A stretch of 64,000 bases of DNA from Peptococcaceae bacterium (lineage in GTDB: Bacteria > Bacillota > Desulfitobacteriia > Desulfitobacteriales > Syntrophobotulaceae): positions 1 to 64,000 of the forward strand of contig JAAYUV010000114.1 in NCBI GenBank assembly GCA_012517475.1, read 5' to 3'. The notes beneath the pieces are model-generated. The model saw only the letters and a list, made by a program, of their open reading frames with translations. It did no database searches and was not told the origin of the DNA. Below, piece after piece: positions 52,581 to 61,498 of this stretch (the stretch's first letter is position 1; each line of letters begins with the position of its first letter). The position numbers were made by a program, and so were the translations under genes.

Positions 52581-53882
52581 ATGAACTCATACGTAGGAAA
52601 CAGACGATGGGGAATTGTCTTCTTGCTGGCATTATGTTATTTAGTTTTGTTTATGGATAGATCCTGTATGTCCATGGCCGGTCCTGCCATGATGAAATAC
52701 TATAACTGGACCCCTTCTCAGTTTGGCCTGGCTTCCACAGCATTTTTCATTGGCTATGCCATTATGCAAATGCCGGGAGGACGGCTGGCCGACCGGTTCG
52801 GCGGCGGCAAAGTCATGGTGGCCGGAGCTCTTTGGTGGGGTTTATTTGTATACCTGACACCTTATGGACCTACTCTTTTTGCGGTCATGATCATACGCAT
52901 GTTAATGGGACTCGGTGAAGGGGTGACCATGCCTGCCATTCATTCCACCGCGGCCAGGTGGTACCCGAAGAAAGAAGCGGGAAAAGCGATTGGAATCGTG
53001 CAGATCGGCTGTCCGGCGGGAATCGCCTTGACCATGATCCTGGCAACCTGGGTTCTGCAGACCTGGAATTGGCAAAGTGTATTTCATTCCTTTGCTTTTC
53101 TTGCTCCCCTCTGGTGTTTGGTTTGGTGGAAATACGGAAAGGACAGGCCGGATAAAGACTCGAGAATCAAAAAGGCCGAATTGGAGTATATATTGCAGGA
53201 TAAGACCTTAGACCTCGCCGTTCATTCCGGTGAACAAGCATTGACCAAAAAGGATATCTTTTTAACCCCTTCGGTTTGGTGCTGTGCTTTATCCTATTTC
53301 TGCGCAAACTACCTGTTTTTCTTATTTATGACCTGGCTGCCAACCTATTTTGTTCTGGGGCGCGGTATAAACCTGAATCAGAGCGCCATTTATTCCATGC
53401 TTCCTTACCTGGTCGCGATATTCACGTATCCGTTAGGCGGTTTCTTTGCGGATGCAGCCTCCAAAAGATTCGGACAAAATATCGGCCGCAAACTGTTCCC
53501 GATGGTTGGTCTGATCTCAGCCGGAGTTTTCTTAATCCTTGGGGCCCATGCTACCAGCGCGGGTTACGCGGCAGCCTTGATATCCGCTTCCAATGGTTTT
53601 CTAACTTTGACAATGGGTGGATTTTTTTCTATGCCGGTGGTTTTCTCAGATAAAAATGTCGGCCTGATTACCGGTATTTTTACAACTTTAGGCACATCCG
53701 CCGGAATACTCGCCCCCATGATCACAGGCTTTATTGTGGACTATACCGGGAAATATGAAAATGCTTTATTTACCGGCGCCGGTGTGGCCATGGCGGGTGC
53801 GATCATCTTGATGACCATATGCCAGGTAAAACCGATCATCAGGAAAGCGGGGCAAGCAGAAAATCTGGCAGCCGAGCATTAA
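52581..53882 (+). CDS. MFS transporter, anion:cation symporter (ACS) type
   Basis: 433 aa from the ATG at 52581 (AAGGAGGG just upstream). About 12 hydrophobic helices. ACS-type features include FMDRSCMSMAGP near the start, MQMPGGRLADRFGGGKVM and LGEGVTMPAIHSTAARWYP. This family carries organic anions such as sugar acids and aromatic acids. It differs from the MFS protein at 46498, so import and export roles may be split between them. The 3' side abuts a fabK remnant directly. Confidence 0.82.
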   Translation: MNSYVGNRRWGIVFLLALCYLVLFMDRSCMSMAGPAMMKYYNWTPSQFGLASTAFFIGYAIMQMPGGRLADRFGGGKVMVAGALWWGLFVYLTPYGPTLFAVMIIRMLMGLGEGVTMPAIHSTAARWYPKKEAGKAIGIVQIGCPAGIALTMILATWVLQTWNWQSVFHSFAFLAPLWCLVWWKYGKDRPDKDSRIKKAELEYILQDKTLDLAVHSGEQALTKKDIFLTPSVWCCALSYFCANYLFFLFMTWLPTYFVLGRGINLNQSAIYSMLPYLVAIFTYPLGGFFADAASKRFGQNIGRKLFPMVGLISAGVFLILGAHATSAGYAAALISASNGFLTLTMGGFFSMPVVFSDKNVGLITGIFTTLGTSAGILAPMITGFIVDYTGKYENALFTGAGVAMAGAIILMTICQVKPIIRKAGQAENLAAEH

Positions 53883-53885
53883 TAA

Positions 53886-54263
53886 AGGCTGACAAAAAAA
53901 CCTTTTGGAGTCAATATCGTTCTCGATGATTCCAATAAAGATGATATTGTAGAAATCGTCTGCAGGGAAAAAGTTTCCTTTGTTACCATGGGTGCAGGAA
54001 ACCCTTATATTGATATGATTCATGGGGCGGGAGTCAAAGTAATTCCTGTTATTCCTAACGTAAGACTGGCTAAACGGGTGGAAAACGCGGGCGCGGACGC
54101 GATCGTCATTGAAGGGATGGAGTCCGGTGGTCATATTGGAACTTTGACTACCATGGCTTTGCTTACCAATGTTATTCCCGAAGTGAAACTACCGGTCATT
54201 GCGGCAGGCGGTATTGTTGACGGCCGTGGTATGGCTGCAGCTTATACAGGAAGTGATAATTGA
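53886..54263 (+). pseudogene. Remnant of FabK/nitronate monooxygenase-type enoyl reductase
   Basis: The readable frame starts right after the stop of the MFS gene, with LTKKPFGVNIVL, TMGAGNP, VIPVIPNVRLAKRVENAGADAIV, EGMESGGHIG and PVIAAGGIVDGRGMAAAYTG. It ends abruptly, with no family C-terminus. These are the central segments of the FMN-dependent TIM-barrel enzymes FabK/NMO. Both ends (about 40 and 150 residues) are lost and there is no usable start, so it is a deletion remnant. Confidence 0.8.
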
Positions 54264-54376
54264 AGCCATTCAAACCCTGAAAGCCGCGCCGGATTTGATA
54301 TAACCGTTGTTGCCGGTTGTTAAGAGTTGTCCTTTATAATAATTAAGAATTTTTCTTTATATTAATAAAGAAGAAA

Positions 54377-54410
54377 AAAAATATCCATCGAACTCAAGAT
54401 GGATATTTTT
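54377..54410. terminator. Bidirectional terminator
   Basis: AAAAATATCCATC (54377-54389) and GATGGATATTTTT (54398-54410) are perfect complements with A- and T-runs on both sides. It serves the fabK remnant and the convergent cysteine desulfurase-like gene. Confidence 0.8.
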
Positions 54411-54441
54411 TATCATATTATGAAATCAATCTTAAAAACAA

Positions 54442-55545
54442 TTATTTATACATTAATGCCCGCACAGCCTCTACAGCCAGTTCCGTTTCTTCCTGCGTGT
54501 TAAAATGGGAGAAAGAAAACCGGACGGAACCGCAAATATTTAACGTATCATGCATTAATGGCGCGCAATGTGCTCCTGCCCGTACAGCAATGCCATACTT
54601 CTCAAAAAGCAGGCCGGCCGCCTGGGCCGGATCATATCCTTCAAGGTTGAGAGAAACCACAGGAACCCGGAGAGGTGCATGGACATCACCGTAAAGTGTA
54701 ATGCCGGGAATATCCGCCAGAGATTCAACAAAAAACCTGGCTAACCCGTCCGCTTTTTTGTGAATCTCTTCTATCCCGGTGGATTGGATATATTGTACGC
54801 CGGCCAGAAGTCCGGCAATTCCATGGGCGTTTTGCGTACCGGCTTCGAGCGCATCGGGCAATTCCCTGGGATGATCAGAGTCAAACGAATGGTGGCCGCT
54901 TCCTCCTACAACGAGCGGTTCAGGCATGAATCCTTCCCCCAGACAAAGCCCGCCGGTGCCCTGGGGTCCATAAAGCGATTTATGTCCGGTAAAACAAAGC
55001 GCCGAAATATTTTTCATTTTGACCGGCAAAAGCCCGGCGCTTTGTGAGGCATCCACAATCAAATGCACCCCGCGCCCTGCGCATAATTCACCGGCAGATT
55101 CTATGTCGAACACGTTTCCTGTCACATTGGAAGCATGGGAGAGGACGACGGCCCCGGTGTCCTCCCGGATCGCGGAAGAAATTTCCTCCACCTGAACACG
55201 CCCCAGCGCATCACAGGGAACAACGGTATAATTTCCGCGCCGGTAAACCGGGCGCAGTACCGAATTATGCTCGGCGGAGGTCATCACAATATGTCCGCGG
55301 ACACCGGAAATCGCCATATTCAAGGCAACCGTGGCATTCGGCGTAAATACAATGCGCATCGGGTCATTGACCCCGAAGAGAGAGGCCAGGGCTATTCGCG
55401 CTTCCATCAATACACGAAGGGCATTGAGTGCCGGTGCGTGCGCGCCCCGCGAAGCGTTGCCGAATGTATCCATCGCCCGTATCACAGCTTCTTTCACGCT
55501 GTCAGGTTTTTTTAAGGTCGTTGCAGCGTTGTCCAAATAAATCAT
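54442..55545 (-). CDS. Cysteine desulfurase-family protein
   Basis: 367 aa from the ATG at 55545. It starts MIYLDNAATT, has SAEHNSVLRP near 90, the PLP lysine in CFTGHKSLYGPQGTGGL, and the C-terminal RAGAHCAPLMHD with the catalytic Cys. It belongs to a class V aminotransferase subgroup often found with selenium genes. It removes S or Se from cysteine or selenocysteine. YedF and DUF3343 are encoded divergently next to it, so delivery of selenium or sulfur is likely. Confidence 0.85.
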   Translation of the reverse strand: MIYLDNAATTLKKPDSVKEAVIRAMDTFGNASRGAHAPALNALRVLMEARIALASLFGVNDPMRIVFTPNATVALNMAISGVRGHIVMTSAEHNSVLRPVYRRGNYTVVPCDALGRVQVEEISSAIREDTGAVVLSHASNVTGNVFDIESAGELCAGRGVHLIVDASQSAGLLPVKMKNISALCFTGHKSLYGPQGTGGLCLGEGFMPEPLVVGGSGHHSFDSDHPRELPDALEAGTQNAHGIAGLLAGVQYIQSTGIEEIHKKADGLARFFVESLADIPGITLYGDVHAPLRVPVVSLNLEGYDPAQAAGLLFEKYGIAVRAGAHCAPLMHDTLNICGSVRFSFSHFNTQEETELAVEAVRALMYK

Positions 55546-55680
55546 AGTTTTTCTCACCACATGATTATGTTATGATTATCAGTATAGTACAATTATTCCG
55601 ATATGGGAATTATACAATAATAGGTGAAATAACTGCGCTTTAAAATTACCGGACTACATGAACATAAGGGGGAAGAAAAG

Positions 55681-56292
55681 ATGACATATATTGATGCCGT
55701 CGGTCAGGCCTGTCCAATTCCGGTTATCCGGGCGAAAAAAGCACTGGAGGCTTTAGGGGAAGCAGGCGGTGTAGTCACTGTTTTAGTGGACAGTGATATC
55801 TCCAGGCAAAATCTTGAGAAGCTGGCTCAAAGTTTGGGTTACCAAAGCGAATATCTCTCAAAAGAAAACGGAACGATCGAAGTCACGATTGTTGCCGGCG
55901 AAGGCTGTGCCGTAACCGGCGGCGATGCTGCGGATAAGGAATCCCCGGACGATGATTCCGGTTTGGTTGTCGCAATTGGCCGGGATACCATGGGGGAAGG
56001 CAGTCAGGAGCTGGGCCGGATTTTGCTGAAAGGTTTTATTTTTGCCCTTAAAGAACTGGCGCCGGCGCCCAAAGCCATATTGTTTTTCAATTCGGGCGCA
56101 ACCCTTACCAGCAGTGATTCCAACAGCCTGGAAGACCTTCGTTCTTTGGAAGCAGCCGGAACAGCTATCCTAACCTGCGGTACCTGTACCAATTATTACG
56201 GGATTACAGAAAAACTCGCAGTCGGGGAAATTACCAATATGTACGGCATCGTCACTGCGATGGCCGGTGCCAAAAAACTTATCAATATCTAG
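55681..56292 (+). CDS. yedF: YedF selenium/sulfurtransferase-like protein
   Basis: 203 aa with two parts. The first (about 1-75) is TusA/SirA-like, with the active Cys C11 in GQACPIPV. The second (about 95-203) is a DsrE-like domain, with CGTCTNYYGITEKLAVG near residues 165-180. This fusion is the YedF family linked to selenium metabolism, thought to accept and carry sulfur or selenium. AAGGGGGAAG precedes ATG. The DUF3343 gene starts 9 bp after its stop. Confidence 0.88.
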   Translation: MTYIDAVGQACPIPVIRAKKALEALGEAGGVVTVLVDSDISRQNLEKLAQSLGYQSEYLSKENGTIEVTIVAGEGCAVTGGDAADKESPDDDSGLVVAIGRDTMGEGSQELGRILLKGFIFALKELAPAPKAILFFNSGATLTSSDSNSLEDLRSLEAAGTAILTCGTCTNYYGITEKLAVGEITNMYGIVTAMAGAKKLINI

Positions 56293-56301
56293 GAGGATCC
56301 T

Positions 56302-56553
56302 GTGTCATATATTCTTACTTTCCCCAACACCCATGCGGCGATCATCGCTGAAAAAAAGCTGCTGCAGTCGGGATATCCTGTCGGGGTAATGCCTATGCCC
56401 ACCACTATCCAATCCGGATGCGGTATTGCGCTTCGGGTAGAAGACTATTATTCTTCCCATGAGCTTTTAAAGAAAAACAACATCTTGGTTGAGGCGGTCT
56501 ATGAGGTATCGGCCAATAACCAGGGTACGGTGTACCGGAAATTATCGCTATAA
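56302..56553 (+). CDS. DUF3343 putative Se/S carrier
   Basis: 83 aa. Motifs FPNTHAAIIAEKKL, VGVMPMPTTIQSGCGIALRV (with the conserved Cys near 39) and an end domain are typical of DUF3343, a small protein found beside YedF. GTG start with AGGAGGA upstream; it forms an operon with yedF. The conserved Ser-Gly-Cys-Gly suggests a thiol carrier role; this is inferred. Confidence 0.85.
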   Translation: MSYILTFPNTHAAIIAEKKLLQSGYPVGVMPMPTTIQSGCGIALRVEDYYSSHELLKKNNILVEAVYEVSANNQGTVYRKLSL

Positions 56554-56648
56554 AAACATCTTCATATCATCAAATAATCATCAAATAAAGTATAAAATAC
56601 AGTATCAAAAAAGGATCAAATAAAGTCAAAAATATTGACAAAAGCCTA

Positions 56649-56676
56649 TTGACAATTTCAAAATTAGGTATATAAT
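56649..56676 (+). promoter_or_regulatory. Strong sigma-A promoter before the riboswitch
   Basis: TTGACA (56649-56654), a 16-bp spacer and TATAAT (56671-56676), consensus at both hexamers. Transcription would start near 56683 and run into the riboswitch. Confidence 0.8.
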
Positions 56677-56699
56677 CACTTCTTGTAATCACATATTAC

Positions 56700-56840
56700 C
56701 TTGACTTCGAGTTAAGGGGAGTAGCAACGGTTTAACAAACCGCAGATAGAGTCGACTAAGACGGTTCTGAAAAGAGCCCGGCCCTATCACCACGCAAACT
56801 GGTTGCAAGACCTTACCCAAAAATGGTAAGGTCTTTATTT
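56700..56840 (+). ncRNA. yybP-ykoY (manganese) riboswitch with terminator
   Basis: GGGGAGTAG (56716-56724) and the 3' segment GCAAGACCTT (56805-56814) are the conserved ends of the yybP-ykoY family, with a CGGTTT/AAACCG stem and CACGCAAACTGG between. The 3' segment is also half of a terminator, AAGACCTTACC/GGTAAGGTCTT (56807-56835) followed by TTTATTTAT, so metal binding would compete with termination. Members sense Mn2+ and control exporters or metal proteins. Here the first ATG after it (56928, behind AAAGGAGGAAG) is followed at once by TAA, and no gene remains before pspA. Confidence 0.75.
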
Positions 56841-57042
56841 ATAGAACTTTACCTGATTTGGGAATCCGGAGTCAGAGATTTTACCTGTGAACGTTCCTGG
56901 TAGAAATTCTAATAAAGGAGGAAGAACATGTAAAGGAAAGTACCCATTTGCATCATTGGTACAAGCAAATAAAAAATTTCACATGGAATATGCTCAAAAT
57001 TTGCGCCTATAATTAAGTAAGAATTGAAAGGGGATTTTGATG

Positions 57043-57723
57043 ATGGGATTATTTAGCCGAGTAAAAGATTTATTAGAAGCAAATATTATGGATATCGTGA
57101 AAAAAGCGGAAGATCCGGAAAAAATGCTTAATCTATATGTTGACCGCGCTACGGAAGAAGTCCGCAATTTTCAAATCCAGGTGAACCGCGCTGTTGCCGA
57201 TAAGATTCTTTTGGAAGAAAAGATTGAAGAATTGACCAAGCAGGTCGCCCAGCGTTCCGAACAAGCAGCCTTAGCCGTGAAACAGGGAAAAGACGACCTG
57301 GCGCGGACGGCACTCTCCCTGAAAAAAGATGCCGAATCCGCAATCATGGATTATCAGGGACAGCTCGCCGAGCAAAGCCAGGCGGTTCAAGATTTGCAGG
57401 AGAATTTGAAAATTCTCACAGAAAAATTGGAAAAAGCGAAATTGGAGCGTAACAATCTGGTCATGCGCCAGCGCCGTGCCGAGACCATGAAAAAGGCTAA
57501 CGAAGCCGTTTCCGGCTTATCTTCTCATGATCCGATGGCAGATATTGACCGCATGAGAGACCGGGTCGAGAACATGGAAGCAGAAGCCAAAGCTTCCAAG
57601 GTGATGATGACCAGCGCCAATACCCTTGAAGATCAATTTGCCGAATTGGAAAAAGGTAAAGCATCGCAAGAGATTGAAGACGAACTGGCTAAACTGAAAG
57701 CGGAACTGAACCAGGACAAATAG
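57043..57723 (+). CDS. pspA: PspA/IM30 family protein
   Basis: 226 aa, almost all alpha-helical coiled-coil: MGLFSRVKDLLEANIMDIV... with the conserved EDPEKML near 25 and ends in acidic helices. PspA/IM30 proteins coat stressed membranes as ESCRT-III-like assemblies. The ATG at 57043 has AAAGGGG 9 nt upstream and gives the usual family start. A Tim44-domain membrane protein follows by 54 bp and likely acts with it in envelope stress. Confidence 0.88.
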   Translation: MGLFSRVKDLLEANIMDIVKKAEDPEKMLNLYVDRATEEVRNFQIQVNRAVADKILLEEKIEELTKQVAQRSEQAALAVKQGKDDLARTALSLKKDAESAIMDYQGQLAEQSQAVQDLQENLKILTEKLEKAKLERNNLVMRQRRAETMKKANEAVSGLSSHDPMADIDRMRDRVENMEAEAKASKVMMTSANTLEDQFAELEKGKASQEIEDELAKLKAELNQDK

Positions 57724-57777
57724 GTAAAGCCCCGGCCTTCCTGGGGCCAAAGTGAAAAAAAGTAAGGGTGACAAATT

Positions 57778-58716
57778 ATGAAAACGTGGACAAAAACATT
57801 AGGGATTCTTCTCACGACGCTGACATTATGGATCGCTCAGACCTCTATCGCTTTGGCCCGGGCCGGCGGGGGCAGGGGTGGAAGCATAGGCGGAAGCTCA
57901 GGAAGCGCCGGAAGGTCTTTCAGCGGGGGAGGATCCTTTAGCGGAGGTTCAAGCGGAGGAACATTTTTTGGCGGATTTCCCTTCTTCTTTTGGGGAGGCG
58001 GCGGATGGGGTTATGGCAGTTCCTTTGGCGGGATTATCACGCTTATCTTCATCATCGTGATCATCTACATCGTGTATAAAGCCTTAAAGTCAAAAAATAT
58101 GATCAAAGGGTACCGCAGCAAAGATAATAAACCCCGGATGGAAGACCTGCCGCCGGATACCCCGGTTGATTTGAACGGGGAAATCATCAGCAATGATTCC
58201 AATGACCAGCGTTTTACCAAAGCCATTTCCTATACGCGGGAGAACATGCGCTATTTTGCCGAGACCTTTCCGCGCTGGGATAGGGACTACCTGATAGGCA
58301 GGGTACGTCAAGTGTTTTTCTGGTTCCAGGATGCCTGGACCCGAATGGACTTGTCTGAAGCCGGCGAATATATAACCCCCGATTTGCTTAAACATTACCA
58401 ATCAGATCTCGCGGGTATGAAAAGCCGCGGTGAACGGAATATGATCAAAGATCCGGTTCTGCATGCGGATGACATTACATTCATTCACAGTCACCTGAGT
58501 GAAGATAATGAACATTTCGTGGTAATGATCTGGGCCAATCTCATTGATTATACGATTGACTCCCAAGGCCGCGTTGTTTCGGGTGATGACACCAACCGCC
58601 TCTATTTCACCGAATTCTGGGAATTCAAATGGGAGAATGAAAATTGGCTTCTCTCTAAAATCCATCAGGAAGACGCCCTGGAAATTGCTAAAATTGCCAG
58701 AGGGGACGAACAGTAG
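57778..58716 (+). CDS. Secreted/membrane protein with Tim44-like domain
   Basis: 312 aa. A signal peptide (1-25) is followed by a Gly/Ser-rich segment (about 28-75), a TM helix (about 82-100), then a Tim44-like domain (about 140-305) with RQVFFWFQDAWTRMDLSE, EYITPDLLKHY, FVVMIWANLIDY and FTEFWEFKWENENWLLSKI. The Tim44 fold binds peptides or membranes. Proteins of this type commonly lie next to PspA. A bidirectional terminator follows. Confidence 0.82.
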   Translation: MKTWTKTLGILLTTLTLWIAQTSIALARAGGGRGGSIGGSSGSAGRSFSGGGSFSGGSSGGTFFGGFPFFFWGGGGWGYGSSFGGIITLIFIIVIIYIVYKALKSKNMIKGYRSKDNKPRMEDLPPDTPVDLNGEIISNDSNDQRFTKAISYTRENMRYFAETFPRWDRDYLIGRVRQVFFWFQDAWTRMDLSEAGEYITPDLLKHYQSDLAGMKSRGERNMIKDPVLHADDITFIHSHLSEDNEHFVVMIWANLIDYTIDSQGRVVSGDDTNRLYFTEFWEFKWENENWLLSKIHQEDALEIAKIARGDEQ

Positions 58717-58727
58717 TTATTCAAAAC

Positions 58728-58765
58728 AAGCCGCTTAAAACGCATCGTTTTAGGCGGCTTTTTTA
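58728..58765. terminator. Bidirectional terminator
   Basis: GCCGCTTAAAACG pairs with CGTTTTAGGCGGC (one mismatch), flanked by AA and TTTTTT. Confidence 0.8.
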
Positions 58766-59263
58766 TTTGCCCCGGTTATTCATTCCGCGCTTTCCGATTA
58801 AAAAGCTCAGAACAAGGAAGAGCAGAACAAGCAAAGGCAAGAGGGAATAGTATTTTAACGGCGGCCATAAAAAGGGGATAGCATTGGCTACACCGAGCTC
58901 AGCCGACAGAAGTCGAGATTGGACGAGCTTGTCCTTGTAATAAATATTGAGCGTTCCTTGTAATTCTCCGTTATTTTGTAGTTGTTCCTGATTCACACCT
59001 TCGACTTTCAGCCGGAATTCCTCACCCTCGCCATTGGGAATTGTTTCGTAGACATCCTGTAATGGCGAGAGCTTCAAAGTTTGCCCGTTTTGGAGCGTGA
59101 CTGATTCCAGGATCTGACCTTTTGGGGCCAACAGCTTATCGCTGAACCGGGTGAAGCCGTAGTCCAGCAATTCTTCCGCTTCCTTATATAATGAAGCGTG
59201 AGATGACGCTTTTAAAACGACCGCGATAATCCGGCGTCCATTCCGGGTAGCCGAAGCGACCAT
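58763..59263 (-). pseudogene. 3' remnant of a D-Ala-D-Ala carboxypeptidase (DacA-like) gene
   Basis: The frame begins at MVASATRNGRRIIAVVLKA, which in intact DacA is the end of the transpeptidase domain. It continues with YKEAEELLDYGF, the C-terminal beta domain and a TM helix (about 135-157) with a basic tail. The whole catalytic part (SxxK, SxN) is missing, and the upstream sequence on this strand is unrelated AT-rich DNA. It is therefore a 5'-deleted remnant. Confidence 0.8.
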
Positions 59264-59468
59264 GGCTAAAATTGAATATCTTGATAATCTTATTATTTAG
59301 GGAAATTTGGGGAAAAATGAAGAATTTTAGTAAAATTTCTCTAAGGCCAAGTGAAATATTGGAAGGAATTATACTATTAATGTTGAATAAGGATGGAATA
59401 ATAATTTGGCATAAATGATCTTCCATTCAAAGAAAAGATAAATTTTTACATAAAAGAGGGGTAAGAAT

Positions 59469-61463
59469 ATGAGTTTAAGCAAAAAAATAATTATTCCGGT
59501 TATTGTCATCATGTTTCTAGGCGTTCTGATCATAGGCTTAAGCACCTACAACACCATCAATAAATCCCTCGACGAATTTTTTCAGGACAGTGTGGATCAT
59601 AAAAGCACGATTGTTACGAACGAAATAAATAAGATGGAAAATAATGCGCTGAACTCTTTAAGCTGGTTAGAGGGTTCTGCCCGGCTTATCCAGGCTTATC
59701 AGTCCAATGACCGCAACGCGGCAATAGAACTGGGCAAGCTGGCAATGAAATCCTTTGGGATGGATATCTTTGTTATCACCGACCTGCAGGGAAATGTTTT
59801 TGTCCGGGCCCACCAGCCTGAAGCTTTCGGAGACAGTATTGCCAATCAGGTCATTATTCAAAAGGCACTGAAAGGGGAAAAGAGTGTAGGCATTGAGGAA
59901 GGAAAAACAGACCGGTTTATCATTATCGCCGGCTGTCCTTTAAAAGATGCGAATGGCCAAACCATTGGAGTAATCTCCATGGGCAATATTATCAGCAATG
60001 AGGCCTTTGTGGACAGGTTAAAAGCCCTTCTTGACTCTGAGGTCACTGTTTTTACCGGTAATGAAAGAGCCATGACAACCGTATTGGACAGCCAGGGAAA
60101 ACGCATTATCGGAACAAAACTGGAAAGCAAACAAATCCTGGAAACCGTCCTGCAAAAAGGGGAAATCTATTACGGGGAAACAACCATTCAAGACCATTTA
60201 TATTTAGCGGCTTATCTTCCCATTGTTGATGTCAACCAGAAAATTGTCGGGATGTTTTTCGTAGGAGATAACAGCGATATCATCAGCAGCCTGGTTAAGA
60301 CCACGAGTCAGCGTTTGGGACTCGTTACCATAGGAATTGCCATTGTCATGATTTTCCTAATTATTGGCATCGTTCGAAGAGTCATTACCAAACCGTTAAG
60401 CCAGCTGCTAGCCATTCTGAAGGGAGCTGCCGAAGGGAAAGGAAATCTGACCCTTAAAGTTCAGGAACAATCCAAAGATGAATTAGGTGAACTGGGAAGG
60501 TATTTTAATATCTTCCTGGAAGAAATACGGGACTTAATCCGTAAGGTAACCCATTCGGCAGACCTTGTAAGCAGTTCATCCAGACAAGTGGCAGTCACGA
60601 CGGAGGAAACCAGCAAAGCTGTAGAAGAAGTGGCCATGACCATTTCCAATATGGCAGTAGGCGCCGAAACCCAATCATCTTCGATTCAAAACGGCAGAGA
60701 GATGATTGAATCCATGAGCAGGGAAATTGTTTATATCAATAAAAGTATTGAAAACTATTTACGTATCACCGGGAAATCGCAAGAGGCCGTGGACAAAGGG
60801 CTTCAGTCCATTGTCAGTCAGTTCAGCGCCATGGAAGAAAACAAGAAAACTTCTGCGGCCGTGGTCGAACAGGTTAATTTATTGGCCGGTAAATCTCAGG
60901 AGATCGGGCAGATCATTGAAGTCATTAACTCGATTGCCAATCAAACCAATTTGCTTTCCCTCAATGCAGCCATTGAAGCCGCCAGGGCAGGCGAGCAGGG
61001 GAGAGGGTTCGCGGTGGTGGCCGATGAGGTTCGAAAACTGGCTGAACAGTCGGCGGATTCTACCAAAGAAATCGCCGTCATTATCAATCAAATTCAGGAT
61101 ATGGTGGCGAAAACCAAGGCAGATGTGGAACGCTCCAGCAAAGCTGTTCTTACTCAAGAGGCGGCAGTCAACGAAAGCAAACAGCATTTTGATATGATCC
61201 AGACTTCATTCCAACATGTAATCGAAGAAACGGATATCATTTCCAACGCGGCGAAAAAGCTGGAGACCAATGTGCAAAACATCGTCGAAAACATTAATCA
61301 AATTGCAGTGGTTTCTGAGCAAAGTGTAGCCATAACCCAGGAAGCTTCCGCCGCAACCCAGGAACAGACCGCTTCCATGGAAGAAATCGCCGCCAGTTCC
61401 CAGCAAATGAACCAGCTGGCAGATGATTTGCTGAGGGACGTCAGAAAATTCATTGTTGATTAA
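59469..61463 (+). CDS. Methyl-accepting chemotaxis protein (Cache-type sensor)
   Basis: 664 aa. TM1 (8-27), an extracytoplasmic Cache-type sensor (about 30-285, with [17 protein letters not shown] and GVISMGNI), TM2 (about 288-308), HAMP (about 310-365), then the signalling domain. The hairpin tip is [18 protein letters not shown], nearly identical to the universal MCP motif, flanked by methylation helices. It binds a small ligand and controls CheA. The start follows AGAGGGG. No che genes are seen nearby, so it works in trans. Confidence 0.9.
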   Translation: MSLSKKIIIPVIVIMFLGVLIIGLSTYNTINKSLDEFFQDSVDHKSTIVTNEINKMENNALNSLSWLEGSARLIQAYQSNDRNAAIELGKLAMKSFGMDIFVITDLQGNVFVRAHQPEAFGDSIANQVIIQKALKGEKSVGIEEGKTDRFIIIAGCPLKDANGQTIGVISMGNIISNEAFVDRLKALLDSEVTVFTGNERAMTTVLDSQGKRIIGTKLESKQILETVLQKGEIYYGETTIQDHLYLAAYLPIVDVNQKIVGMFFVGDNSDIISSLVKTTSQRLGLVTIGIAIVMIFLIIGIVRRVITKPLSQLLAILKGAAEGKGNLTLKVQEQSKDELGELGRYFNIFLEEIRDLIRKVTHSADLVSSSSRQVAVTTEETSKAVEEVAMTISNMAVGAETQSSSIQNGREMIESMSREIVYINKSIENYLRITGKSQEAVDKGLQSIVSQFSAMEENKKTSAAVVEQVNLLAGKSQEIGQIIEVINSIANQTNLLSLNAAIEAARAGEQGRGFAVVADEVRKLAEQSADSTKEIAVIINQIQDMVAKTKADVERSSKAVLTQEAAVNESKQHFDMIQTSFQHVIEETDIISNAAKKLETNVQNIVENINQIAVVSEQSVAITQEASAATQEQTASMEEIAASSQQMNQLADDLLRDVRKFIVD

Positions 61464-61498
61464 TTTCAAATGACAATAAAGTAAAGGTCGTGGCTTTT

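Noticed and set aside
45188-53882. A true carnitine (cai) operon
   Set aside because: No CaiT-type betaine carrier, CaiD or CaiE is present, so only the logic, not the substrate, can be transferred.
56700-56840. T-box or cobalamin riboswitch in place of the manganese type
   Set aside because: The T-box sequence and cobalamin-box motifs are absent, while GGGGAGTAG and GCAAGACCTT fit yybP-ykoY.
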